From contig SFOX01000024.1 of assembly GCA_004552305.1 (NCBI GenBank), positions 1 through 22,053 of the forward strand: a stretch of DNA of 22,053 bases. The letters run 5' to 3'. The stretch's first letter is position 1. The number at the start of each line of letters is the position of its first letter. This document shows positions 12,896 through 22,053 of the stretch, piece by piece. The notes under the pieces are model-generated. The model did not search any database, was not told where the DNA came from, and saw only the letters and a list, made by a program, of their open reading frames with translations. This stretch comes from Subdoligranulum variabile. GTDB lineage: Bacteria; Bacillota; Clostridia; Oscillospirales; Ruminococcaceae. Position numbers and translations under genes: made by a program.

Positions 12896-13945
12896 GTTGC
12901 GACGTAGGGCGGGGTGACCCCACCCCGCCGGGAAATTTGGCGGTTGACACGAATTTGCCCTTCGCTTGTAGGGGCGAGCATTGCTCGCCCGTGCGGCTTA
13001 CCTGTTGGGTTGCATTATCGGTGCGGCTGCGGCGGGAGGCATATATGCCGCCCCTACGGAGTACCCGTAATGTTGTTATAACCGTAAAACCGCGGGCGGG
13101 GCAATGCCCCGCCCCTACCGCGCAATGATTGTTATTGCCCCGTAGGGCGGGGTGACCCCACCCCGCCGGGAAATTTGGCGGTTGGCACGAATTTGCCCTT
13201 CGCTTGTAGGGGCGAGCATTGCTCGCCCGTGCGGTTTACCCGTTGGGTTGCATTATCGGTGCGGCTGCGGCGGGCGGCATATATGCCGCCCCTACGGAGT
13301 AACCGTAATGTTGTTATAACCGTAAAACCGCGGGCGGGGCAATGCCCCGCCCCTACCGCGCGATGTTTTTTATTACCCCGCAATCCCGTGATGATTCGGC
13401 ATTCCCGGCAGGTTTGTAGGGAACGGTCTTGACCGTTGCGTGCGGTTTACCCGTTGGGTTGCATTATCGGTGCGGCTGCGGCGGGCGACCAATGGTCGCC
13501 CCTACGGACTAACCCGTAAAACTATCATCGCCGTAAAACCGCGGGCGGGGCTTGCCCCGCCCCTACCGCGCAATGATTGTTATTGCCCCGCAATCCCGTG
13601 ATGATTCGGCATTCCCGGCAGGTTTGTAGGGAACGGTCTTGACCGTTGCGTGCGGTTTACCCGTTAGGTCGATTTGCCGGGATTGCTGCGGCGGGCGGCA
13701 TATATGCCGCCCCTACGGAGTAACCCGTAAAACTATCATCGCCGTAAAACCGCGGGCGGGGCTTGCCCCGCCCCTACCGCGCAATGATTTTTATTACCCC
13801 GCAATCCCGTGATGATTCGGCATTCCCGGCAGGTTTGTAGGGAACGGTCTTGACCGTTGCGTGCGGTTTACCCATTAGGTCGATTTGCCGGGATTGCTGC
13901 AGCGGGCGATATATATGCCGCCCCTACGAATGACCCGTAATTTAG
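12896..13945. repeat. Tandem composite palindrome array, reverse orientation
   Basis: Five tandem units read, in this orientation, slots D-C-B-A. Units 1 and 2 (from 12904 and 13141, period 237 bp) carry D (GGGTGACCCCACCCC region), C (GAGCATTGCTC), B (GCATATATGC) and A (GGGGCAATGCCCC). Units 3-5 (from about 13412, 13622 and 13833, period 210-211 bp) lack D and C and carry instead GAACGGTC/GACCGTT, with B as GACCAATGGTC or GCATATATGC and A as GGGGCTTGCCCC. The last unit has a damaged B stem (CGATATATATGCCG, about 13905-13923). The spacers are highly conserved. This roughly 1-kb stretch holds no gene I can support. Confidence 0.88.
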
Positions 13946-13967
13946 CGTTATTATTTCCCTCAAAACC

Positions 13968-14003
13968 AAAACAGGCGCTGCCCGCAAGGGCAGCGCCTGT
14001 TTT
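13968..14003 (-). terminator. Terminator of ptb-buk
   Basis: A perfect 16-bp stem (13968-13983 with 13988-14003) with a 4-nt loop has a GC-rich centre (CAGGCGCTGCCC) and A4/T4 outer ends. On the minus strand it lies 18 nt after the buk stop codon and is followed by TTTTGGTTTTG. Confidence 0.88.
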
Positions 14004-14021
14004 GTTATAAACGATGCGAAA

Positions 14022-15089
14022 TCAATATTCCTTGGCTTTTTCCTCGCCGTGCATAACGCGCAGGGCGCCCTGGCACAGCGCCAGCAGCTCGTCCTCGCCG
14101 GGGTAAACGGTGATGGGGGCGATCCAGCCGAGGTAATCCTTCAGCACCTCGGCGGTGTACGGGTTGTAGGCAATGCCGCCGGTCAGGATGATCTGATCCA
14201 CCTTGCCGTGCAGCACGGCAGCCATGGCGCCGGCGTCCTTGGCAATCTGGTAGAAGAAGGCGTCCCAAACCTGCTTGGCAAGCTCGTCACCGGCGGCGGC
14301 ACGCTCGCCCACGGTGCGGGCATCGTTGGTATGCAGGTAGCCGTTAAAGCCGCCGTTGCCGCAGACCTTCTTGTAAATTTCCTGCTGGGTGTACTTGCCG
14401 CTGAAGCACATACGGATCAAATCGCCCACAGGCACGGTGCCGCTGCGCTCGGGGCTGAAGCAGCCCTCGCCGTCCAAGATGTTGTTGACGTCCACAACGT
14501 GACCGTGGTCGTGTGCGCCGACGGACACGCCGCCGCCCATATGGATGACGATCAGGTTCAGCTCGTCGTACTTTTTGCCGGACTCCTTGGCAAAGCGGCG
14601 GGCGACCGCCTTCTGGTTCAGCGCGTGGAAAATCGAGCGGCGGGGCAGCTCGGGCATACCGGACAGGCGCGCCTTGTCGGTCAATTCATCGACAACGACG
14701 GGGTCCACGATAAAGCTGGGTACGCCCAGCTTGTCGCCGATCTCGCGTGCCAGAATGCCGCCCAAATTGGAGGCGTGCTGACCCTGCACGCCGGCCTTCA
14801 GGTCAGCCAGCAGGGCATCGGACACAGCGTAGGTGCCGCCGGGGATGGGCTTCAGCAAGCCGCCGCGTCCCACGATGACGTCCAAGGATTTGGGGTCGCA
14901 GTGCTTCTTTGCCAAAAAGTCAAGGATGATCTCCTTGCGGAAATCCTTCTGGTCAATGACGGTGGCGTACTTGGCAATTTCCTCGGTGGGGTGGCGCAGG
15001 GTTTCCTCAAACAGCAGGGTTTCATCCTCAAAAACGCCGACCTTGGTGGAGGTGGAACCGGGGTTGATGACTAGAACTTTCATAGACAT
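14022..15089 (-). CDS. buk: Butyrate kinase
   Basis: The 355-residue ASKHA-fold kinase converts butyryl phosphate and ADP to butyrate and ATP, the last energy-yielding step of butyrate fermentation. It starts MSMKVLVINPGSTSTKVGVF, with the phosphate-binding NPGSTSTK at 9-16. Downstream are VIVGRGGLLKPIPGGTYAV, VIHMGGGVSVGAHDHGHVVDVNN, FSPERSGTVPVGDLI and ILTGGIAYNPYTAEVL, all Buk-like. Length fits Buk (about 355) rather than acetate kinase (about 400). GGGAG 9 nt upstream supports the ATG at 15089 over the one at 15083. It lies 29 nt after ptb in one operon. A branched-chain fatty acid kinase is the main alternative, but pairing with ptb favours butyrate kinase. Confidence 0.93.
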   Translation of the reverse strand: MSMKVLVINPGSTSTKVGVFEDETLLFEETLRHPTEEIAKYATVIDQKDFRKEIILDFLAKKHCDPKSLDVIVGRGGLLKPIPGGTYAVSDALLADLKAGVQGQHASNLGGILAREIGDKLGVPSFIVDPVVVDELTDKARLSGMPELPRRSIFHALNQKAVARRFAKESGKKYDELNLIVIHMGGGVSVGAHDHGHVVDVNNILDGEGCFSPERSGTVPVGDLIRMCFSGKYTQQEIYKKVCGNGGFNGYLHTNDARTVGERAAAGDELAKQVWDAFFYQIAKDAGAMAAVLHGKVDQIILTGGIAYNPYTAEVLKDYLGWIAPITVYPGEDELLALCQGALRVMHGEEKAKEY

Positions 15090-15118
15090 AATTGCAATCT
15101 CCCTCTGTTATAAAGGTA

Positions 15119-16027
15119 TCAGCCGTTCAGCCCGGCGGCGACCACGGCGGCCAGCGCGATGGAGTTGACCTTGGTCTGGAAAGAGTCGGAGCGGCTGGTC
15201 AGGATGGCAGGCACCTTGGTGCCGGTCAGGATGCAGCCGTTCTTGCAGTCGGCGGTGTGGACCAGCGTCTTGTAGACGAGGTTGCCGGCCTGAATGTCGG
15301 GGAACAGCAGAATGTCGGCGTGACCGGCGGCGGGGCGATCCTGCGCGCCCTTGTGGTGGGCAGCCTCGGGGTCAATGGCGATGTCCATGGACAGGGGACC
15401 ATCGACAACACAGCCGGTGATCTTGCCTTCCGCGTTCATCTTGCGCAGCTCCTCGGCGTCCACGGTGCAGGGCATCTTGGGGTTGACGACCTCAACGGCG
15501 GCCAGCGGGGCGACCTTGGGGCATTCCACGCCGCAGGCATGGGCAACGGCGACGGTGTTCTCAATGATATGGACCTTGTCCTCCAAGGTGGGGTAGGTCA
15601 TAAAGGCGACGTCAGTCAGGAACAGCAGCTGCTCAATGCCCTTGACCTCAAACACGGCAACGTGGGACAGGGTGTTGCCGGTGCGCAGACCGACCTCCTT
15701 ATCCAAAACGCTCTTGAGGAAGGTCTTGGTGTCCAGCAGACCCTTCATGTACATATTGGCAACGCCGTCGTGCGCCAGTTTGACGGCTTTCAGGGAAGCC
15801 TGCACCTTGTCCGGCTCGTTGATGATCTCATAGTCGGAAAGGTCGATGTTCAGCTCGGCAGCGATCTTGCGGATGGCAGCCTCGTCACCGACCAGAATGG
15901 CATCGGCAATGCCCTGCTTGTGGGCAGCGTCAACAGCCTCCAGAACGGCGTCGTCCTCGGCGGCGGCGACAGCCAGCTTTTGCTTGCCGCAGGTTTTTAC
16001 TTTTGCAATCAGGTCCTCAAAATTCAT
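15119..16027 (-). CDS. ptb: Phosphate butyryltransferase
   Basis: The 302-residue enzyme exchanges CoA in butyryl-CoA for phosphate, feeding butyrate kinase. It starts MNFEDLIAKVKTCGKQKLAVAAAED. The segments GIADAILVGDEAAIRKIA, GVANMYMKGLLDTKTFLKSVLDKEVGLR and the late LLFPDIQAGNLVYKTLVH with the final ILTSRSDSFQTKVNSIALA are characteristic of Ptb/Pta family proteins, and the size matches Ptb. GAGGTG precedes the ATG. As first gene of ptb-buk it has a promoter with a Rex-like operator, which suggests control by the NADH/NAD+ ratio. Confidence 0.94.
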   Translation of the reverse strand: MNFEDLIAKVKTCGKQKLAVAAAEDDAVLEAVDAAHKQGIADAILVGDEAAIRKIAAELNIDLSDYEIINEPDKVQASLKAVKLAHDGVANMYMKGLLDTKTFLKSVLDKEVGLRTGNTLSHVAVFEVKGIEQLLFLTDVAFMTYPTLEDKVHIIENTVAVAHACGVECPKVAPLAAVEVVNPKMPCTVDAEELRKMNAEGKITGCVVDGPLSMDIAIDPEAAHHKGAQDRPAAGHADILLFPDIQAGNLVYKTLVHTADCKNGCILTGTKVPAILTSRSDSFQTKVNSIALAAVVAAGLNG

Positions 16028-16073
16028 TTTACAGCACCTCGTTTTCTACAATACAAGCGGGAAAAAGCCCCGT

Positions 16074-16091
16074 ATGTTAAAATAATAACAC
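16074..16091 (-). promoter_or_regulatory. Rex-like operator at the ptb-buk promoter
   Basis: The minus strand reads GTGTTATTATTTTAACAT, with TGTTA and TAACA as inverted arms. It matches 11 of the 14 fixed positions of the Rex consensus TTGTTAA-N4-TTAACAA. It covers the -10 box, so bound Rex would block initiation. Rex control of butyrate genes is established in clostridia; the rex gene itself is not in this window. Confidence 0.55.
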
Positions 16092-16110
16092 GCTGCGCCG
16101 TTTTGGTCAA
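16082..16110 (-). promoter_or_regulatory. Promoter of ptb-buk
   Basis: On the minus strand TTGACC (16110-16105) and TATTAT (16087-16082) are separated by 17 bp. Transcription would start near 16075, giving a leader of about 48 nt with a small CGGG/CCCG hairpin. Confidence 0.75.
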
Positions 16111-16140
16111 GCGAATCTATAAGATTTGTTGGGAAATGTG

Positions 16141-16650
16141 CGGGGGTAGGGCGGAAAGCCTTCCCCCAAAGGGGAAAGCCATTCGGGCGGTTTACCCGTT
16201 GGGTTGGCGTTGCCGCAAAACCGCGGGCGGGGCATGCCCCGCCCCTACCGCGCGATAAAGCCTTCCCCCAAGGGGGAAGGTGGCGCGCCTAGCGCGCCGG
16301 ATGAGGGGGAAATGTCCGGCAGACGCCCCCTCATCAGTCACCTGCGGTGACAGCTTCCCCCAAAGGGGGAAGCCGTTCGGGCGGTTTACCCGTGATTTTC
16401 GCGCAACCGAAAAACCGCGGGCGGGGCAATGCCCCGCCCCTACCGCGCGATACCTTTATATATTTCCCCGTAGGGCAGGGTGACCCCACCCCGCCGAGGA
16501 ATTGTTCGGTTGGCGCAAATTTGCACGTTAGGCTGTAGGGGCGAGCATTGCTCGCCTGTGCGGTTTGCCCGGAAGGCCGATTGGCCGGGATGGCTGCAAC
16601 GGGCGGCATAGTAGCCGTGCCTACGGAGTACCCTGTAATGTTCATATTGC
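16141..16650. repeat. Mixed repeat region upstream of rimP
   Basis: CTTCCCCC/GGGG hairpins, two reverse slot A palindromes (GGGGCATGCCCC core at about 16217-16245 and GGGGCAATGCCCC core at about 16419-16440), a D palindrome (about 16470-16496), a C palindrome (GAGCATTGCTC, about 16537-16556) and a decayed B palindrome (GGCATAGTAGCC, about 16601-16617) lie between ptb and rimP. The MITE-like element at 16261-16374 is embedded. No protein gene is supported in this stretch. Confidence 0.8.
16261..16374. repeat. MITE-like element made of nested hairpins
   Basis: In order: CCTTCCCCC/GGGGGAAGG (16261-16280), GGCGCGC/GCGCGCC (16282-16288 with 16292-16298), a 10-bp stem GATGAGGGGG/CCCCCTCATC (16300-16309 with 16326-16335), GTCACC/GGTGAC (16337-16342 with 16346-16351) and GCTTCCCCC/GGGGGAAGC (16353-16361 with 16365-16373). 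It starts and ends with matching CTTCCCCC hairpins and encodes nothing. A single CTTCCCCC hairpin is also found at 7287-7305. It resembles a non-autonomous mobile repeat; no target-site duplication was evident. Confidence 0.6.
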
Positions 16651-16732
16651 CGTTTTGTCGCGGGCGGTGCGGCAATTTTGCCCCGATTTTGCCCCAAATA
16701 GTACACTGCACAAAGATTTTTGCCCGCAGGGC

Positions 16733-16761
16733 TTGCTTTTTTGCGGCGGATATGGTATAGT
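16733..16761 (+). promoter_or_regulatory. Promoter of the rimP-nusA-infB operon
   Basis: TATAGT (16756-16761) is preceded at 17 bp by a weak TTGCTT (16733-16738); ATGG stands just before the -10 box. Transcription would start near 16768, upstream of the leader hairpin at 16788-16817. Confidence 0.5.
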
Positions 16762-16787
16762 TTGATTGTTCGATGATGTGTATTTGG

Positions 16788-16817
16788 AAAGTGGGCCGCG
16801 AGGTCCGCTTTCTTTTT
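16788..16817 (+). terminator. Leader terminator (attenuator) before rimP
   Basis: AAAGTGGGCC (16788-16797) pairs with GGTCCGCTTT (16802-16811), including two G-T pairs, around a GCGA tetraloop, and CTTTTT follows. It lies between the promoter and the rimP start codon, so termination here would switch off the operon. In Bacillus subtilis the nusA operon is autoregulated by NusA-dependent termination in its leader; the same logic may apply here. Confidence 0.65.
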
Positions 16818-16834
16818 ATGATAGGAGCATTTAT

Positions 16835-17326
16835 ATGGCAAAACAGCAAAATGCCGGCGGCGCCGCTAAAACGGTGGAAACGCTGGTTCGCCCCACCGTG
16901 GAGAGGATGGGTCTGCGCCTGTGGGATGTCCGCTTTGAAAAAGAAGGTCCGGACTGGTTCCTGCGCGTGCTGATCGACCGCGACGAACCCCTTGACACCG
17001 ACACCTGCGAGGCAGTGTCCCGCGCCATCGACCCGCTGCTGGACGAGGCTGACCCCATTGAGCAAAGCTATTATCTGGAGGTCGGCAGCCCCGGGCTGGG
17101 ACGCCGCCTGACCCGCCCCGAACATTACGAGGCACTGCGCGGGCAGAAATGCGCGGCGCATCTTATCCGCCCCGACGAAGCCGGACGCCGCGATCTGGTC
17201 GGCATCCTGCAGGGGCTGGACGCCGAGGGCAACGTCACCCTGACCGACGGCGGCGAAAGCTGCACCTTCCCGGTCAAAATGGCGGGCTATGTAAAGCTTT
17301 GTGACGACGAAAATCTGTTTGATTGA
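16835..17326 (+). CDS. rimP: Ribosome maturation factor RimP
   Basis: RimP (163 residues) helps mature the 30S ribosomal subunit. After a short basic start comes VETLVRPTVERMGLRLWDVRFEKEG, then LRVLIDRDEPLDTDTCEAVSRAIDPLLDE and the signature YYLEVGSPGLGRRLTRPEHY, followed by a C-terminal SH3-like part with VGILQGLDAEGNVTLTD. AGGAG 7 nt upstream fixes the ATG at 16835; an in-frame ATG at 16766 lies before the leader hairpin and is rejected. It is the first gene of the conserved Firmicute operon rimP-nusA-ylxR-ylxQ-infB, 34 nt before nusA. Confidence 0.93.
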   Translation: MAKQQNAGGAAKTVETLVRPTVERMGLRLWDVRFEKEGPDWFLRVLIDRDEPLDTDTCEAVSRAIDPLLDEADPIEQSYYLEVGSPGLGRRLTRPEHYEALRGQKCAAHLIRPDEAGRRDLVGILQGLDAEGNVTLTDGGESCTFPVKMAGYVKLCDDENLFD

Positions 17327-17360
17327 TCCGCAAGATATAGAATTGGGAGGAAACCGAAAA

Positions 17361-18431
17361 ATGGCTACTGCAAACAACGAATTCTTTGAGGCGCTTTCCG
17401 CACTGGAAAAAGAGCGCGGTCTGCCGGAGGATTATCTGGTAGAAAAAATCAAGGCCGCCATCGTCATTGCTGTGAAAAAGGACTATGAGGTCGAGGACGA
17501 CAACGTCGTTGTGGACATTGACCCCGAAATCGGCGCATTCCGCGCCAGCCTGCTGCGCGACATCGTGGAGGAGGTCGAGAACCCCCACACGCAGATCAGC
17601 CTGGAGGACGCCCAGAAGGTGCGCAAGAGCTACAAGGTCGGTCAGCGTATGGTCACCCAGCTGAAAACCAAGGAGTTCGGACGCATCGCCGCCCAGACCG
17701 CCAAGCACGTCATCCGTCAGGGTCTGCGCGAGGGCGAGCGCAGCCTGCAGTGCAGCGAGATGCAGTCCCGCGCGCATGAGCTGATCTCCGCCACTGTCAC
17801 CGCCGTCAACCCCGAAAACGGCAGCATCGTGCTGGATCTGGGCAAGGGCGGCAGCGCCGTTCTGCCCCGCAACGAGCAGGTCCCCGGCGAGAGCTTCCGC
17901 GAGGGGCAGTCCGTGCAGGTGTATGTGGTCGATGTGCTGGCTACCGAGCGCGGTCCCCGCGTGACCATCAGCCGCACCCACCCGGGTCTTGTCAAGCGTA
18001 TGTTTGAGCTGGAGGTGCCGGAAATCTACGACGGTACGGTGGAAATCAAGGCCATCGCCCGTGAGGCAGGCGCCCGCACCAAGCTGGCTGTCTGGAGCAA
18101 GAACCCCGACGTTGACCCCGTCGGCGCCTGCATCGGCGCCCGCGGCGTGCGTGTGGAAAAAATCGTGCAGGAGCTGGGCGGCGAGAAGATCGACGTTATC
18201 CGCTGGAGCGAGGACGTCACCGAGTTCATCTCCGCGGCACTCAGCCCCGCCAAGGTCGTCAAGGTCGAGCTGCTGCCCGGCGAGAACAAGAGCTGCCGCG
18301 TCACCGTGCCTGACCAGCAGCTGAGCCTGGCCATCGGCAACAAGGGTCAGAACGTCCGCCTGTGCGCCCACCTGACCGGCTACAACATTGATATCCGCCC
18401 CGAGTCCGGCTACTATGGCGAGGAAGAATAA
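17361..18431 (+). CDS. nusA: Transcription termination/antitermination protein NusA
   Basis: The 356-residue protein binds RNA polymerase and nascent RNA to control pausing, termination and antitermination. The N-terminal polymerase-binding domain spans about 1-130 (KAAIVIAVKKDY, EVENPHTQISLEDA). An S1 domain (about 138-202) ends in GPRVTISRTHP. KH1 contains VGACIGARGVRVEKIVQEL (about 254-272) and KH2 contains LAIGNKGQNVRLCA (about 323-336). The protein ends soon after KH2, as is usual in Firmicutes, which lack the acidic repeats of E. coli NusA. GGGAGG lies 10 nt before the ATG. Its stop codon is inside a 12-bp inverted repeat (18425-18451), unusual within an operon. Confidence 0.96.
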   Translation: MATANNEFFEALSALEKERGLPEDYLVEKIKAAIVIAVKKDYEVEDDNVVVDIDPEIGAFRASLLRDIVEEVENPHTQISLEDAQKVRKSYKVGQRMVTQLKTKEFGRIAAQTAKHVIRQGLREGERSLQCSEMQSRAHELISATVTAVNPENGSIVLDLGKGGSAVLPRNEQVPGESFREGQSVQVYVVDVLATERGPRVTISRTHPGLVKRMFELEVPEIYDGTVEIKAIAREAGARTKLAVWSKNPDVDPVGACIGARGVRVEKIVQELGGEKIDVIRWSEDVTEFISAALSPAKVVKVELLPGENKSCRVTVPDQQLSLAIGNKGQNVRLCAHLTGYNIDIRPESGYYGEEE

Positions 18432-18556
18432 ACCGCACAGCGGTTTATTCTAAGAGTGGAGAGTGCAGAGTGCAGAGTTCAGATAAGGAACGCCGCCGAA
18501 GGCGGCACAATATCTCAACTCTTAACTCTTAACCTTACACTCTATACAAGTTAAAG
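18425..18556. repeat. Palindromic element between nusA and ylxR (copy B)
   Basis: A perfect hairpin AGAATAAACCGC/GCGGTTTATTCT (18425-18436 with 18440-18451) includes the nusA stop codon. It is followed by a long imperfect palindrome of AGAGTG/CACTCT words (about 18452-18547) centred on a GCCGCC/GGCGGC hairpin (18492-18506). The same architecture, triloop hairpin plus ACTCT tract, occurs at 321-410. There is no T-tract, so it should not act as a strong intrinsic terminator. It lengthens the nusA-ylxR gap to 141 nt and could be an RNA processing or decay-blocking site in the polycistronic mRNA. Confidence 0.65.
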
Positions 18557-18572
18557 AAATGAGGTCTGCCAG

Positions 18573-18884
18573 TTGCAGCAGCAAAAGCAAAAGAAAATAC
18601 CGGTGCGCCGTTGCGTGGGCTGTAATGCCCAGCGTCCCAAGCGCGAGCTTGTGCGGGTCGTGCGCAGCCCCGAGGGCGAGATCAGCATCGATCTGCGCGG
18701 CAAGGCACCCGGGCGGGGCGCGTACCTTTGCCCCAGCGCGGCGTGCCTGGCAAAGGCGCGCAAGGCAAAACGGCTGGAGCGCACCTTTGAGGTGCCGATC
18801 CCCGATGCCATCTATGAGCGCCTGACCGAGGAGATCCAATGCGCCGAACAAACCGCAAAGGAGGCGATGCCCCATGGCGAATGA
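18573..18884 (+). CDS. ylxR: YlxR/RnpM (DUF448) RNA-binding protein
   Basis: This 103-residue basic protein shows the family signature VRRCVGCNAQRPKRELVRVVR near the start and GKAPGRGAYLCPSAACLAKARK in the middle. The family occurs in the nusA-infB operon; a Bacillus member has been described as an RNase P modulator (RnpM). The best start is TTG at 18573 with GAGG 8 nt upstream; the nearby ATG at 18559 is in another frame. It overlaps ylxQ by 11 nt, so the two are probably translationally coupled. The repeat element lies directly upstream of its ribosome-binding site. Confidence 0.9.
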   Translation: MQQQKQKKIPVRRCVGCNAQRPKRELVRVVRSPEGEISIDLRGKAPGRGAYLCPSAACLAKARKAKRLERTFEVPIPDAIYERLTEEIQCAEQTAKEAMPHGE

Positions 18885-19179
18885 CCAACACCCCCTGCTG
18901 GGTGCGCTGGGGCTTTGCCGCAAAGCCGGTAAGCTGCTGCACGGGTACGACCGCGTGCAGGAAAACGCCCTGCGCGGCAAGGTGGCCCTTGTGCTGCTGA
19001 CTGCCGACGCGAGCGAGCGCACCGTCAGCCATATGAAAGACGCCTGTGAGGGGATCGTTGCCTGCGAGCAGATGCCCCTGACCAGCGCCGAGCTTGCCAT
19101 GCTGACACCGAAACCCGCCGCTGTGTTCGGCATTACAGACGAACACCTTGCGCAGCTTTGCGCAAAGCACCTCATTTGA
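18874..19179 (+). CDS. ylxQ: L7Ae-family ribosomal protein YlxQ
   Basis: The 101-residue protein belongs to the L7Ae/L30e family that binds kink-turn RNA. It starts MANDQHPLLGALGLCRKAGKLLHGYDRV, followed by ALVLLTADASERTVSHM, both standard for YlxQ. It lacks a signal peptide and is the right size. AAAGGAGG precedes the ATG inside the end of ylxR. It lies between ylxR and infB as in other Firmicutes. The exact cellular RNA target is not evident from the sequence. Confidence 0.9.
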   Translation: MANDQHPLLGALGLCRKAGKLLHGYDRVQENALRGKVALVLLTADASERTVSHMKDACEGIVACEQMPLTSAELAMLTPKPAAVFGITDEHLAQLCAKHLI

Positions 19180-19201
19180 AGTACAAGGAGGATCACACTC
19201 T

Positions 19202-21613
<2,412 letters not shown>

Positions 21614-21689
21614 TCCTGCGGTAAGAGTTTGGATTTTTAAAGGATGCGCCCGCCCGGCGGGCTGTTGAAACGCTGAATAGAAATATTGC

Positions 21690-22053
21690 GAACTTTCGGC
21701 GGGTTTGCAGGGAACGCATAGTTGCGTCCCGTGCGGCTTCCCCGGTAGGTTGATTTACCGGGAAGGCTGCAACGGGCGGCATATATGCCGCCCCTACGGA
21801 GTACCCGCAAAATTGTCACCACCGCTAAACCGCGGGCCCCGTAGGGCGAGGTGACCCCACCCCGCCGGGGAGTTTTGCGGCAGTTGCAAAATTTTGCGAG
21901 GACAGCGAATCACCGGTAGGTTTGCAGGGAACGCATAGTTGCGTCCCGTGCGGTTTCCCCGGTAGGTTGATTTACCGGGAAGGCTGCAACGGGCGGCATA
22001 TATGCCGCCCCTACGGAGTACCCGCAAAATTGTCACCACCGCTAAACCGCGGG
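21690..22053. repeat. Palindrome array after infB, cut by the window end
   Basis: Two tandem units of 217-bp period (21704 and 21921) each carry slot C (GGGAACGCATAGTTGCGTCC), an extra CCCGGTA/TACCGGG palindrome, slot B (GCATATATGC core) and the beginning of slot A. Between them lies slot D (21841-21866). The first slot A is truncated and joined directly to D near 21832-21845. No gene is visible; the array continues beyond the window. Confidence 0.83.

Noticed and set aside
12896..13945. CRISPR array
   Set aside because: Units are 210-237 bp, spacers are repeated rather than unique, the palindromes vary between units, and no cas genes are present.

Overview
The window looks like a chromosomal segment of a GC-rich, low-redundancy Firmicute of the Oscillospiraceae/Ruminococcaceae type (Subdoligranulum/Gemmiger/Faecalibacterium-like). 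I infer this from the Firmicute gene order rimP-nusA-ylxR-ylxQ-infB, the pairing of a DUF1934 (YwiB-like) gene with argS, a ptb-buk butyrate operon, near-consensus sigma-A promoters, and intergenic regions packed with the short GC-rich palindromes typical of such gut genomes. The genus is not proven by the sequence. No phage, plasmid, transposase, tRNA or CRISPR-cas genes were found.

Layout. 1-410: palindrome cluster and a dispersed repeat. 421-3630: a stand-alone Hpt protein and a hybrid histidine kinase with two periplasmic solute-binding-like domains. 3640-4440: palindrome cluster. 4441-7268: a sulfur block, with an Rrf2-type regulator (minus strand) divergent from cysK and then mnmA; between regulator and cysK lie two consensus promoters, shared operator-like motifs and a small ORF encoding a cysteine-rich leader peptide. 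7281-7576: repeats and a terminator. 7693-11910: ddl-murI-DUF1934-argS, a peptidoglycan-precursor and aminoacylation operon. 11920-12885: a protein-free stretch with two divergent non-coding transcription units, a short minus-strand RNA and a plus-strand RNA of about 760 nt with its own promoter, many local and long-range helices and a strong intrinsic terminator. 12896-13945: tandem composite palindrome array. 13968-16110: minus-strand ptb-buk operon whose promoter carries a Rex-like operator. 16141-16650: more repeats. 16733-21613: rimP-nusA-ylxR-ylxQ-infB with a terminator-like hairpin in its leader and a repeat element inserted between nusA and ylxR. 21690-22053: repeats again.

The most interesting items are the large structured RNA at about 12126-12885, the Cys-rich leader peptide in front of cysK, and the palindrome arrays, in which flanks are conserved while both arms of a stem are exchanged together. 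Family assignments rest on motifs read by eye; no database search was possible.
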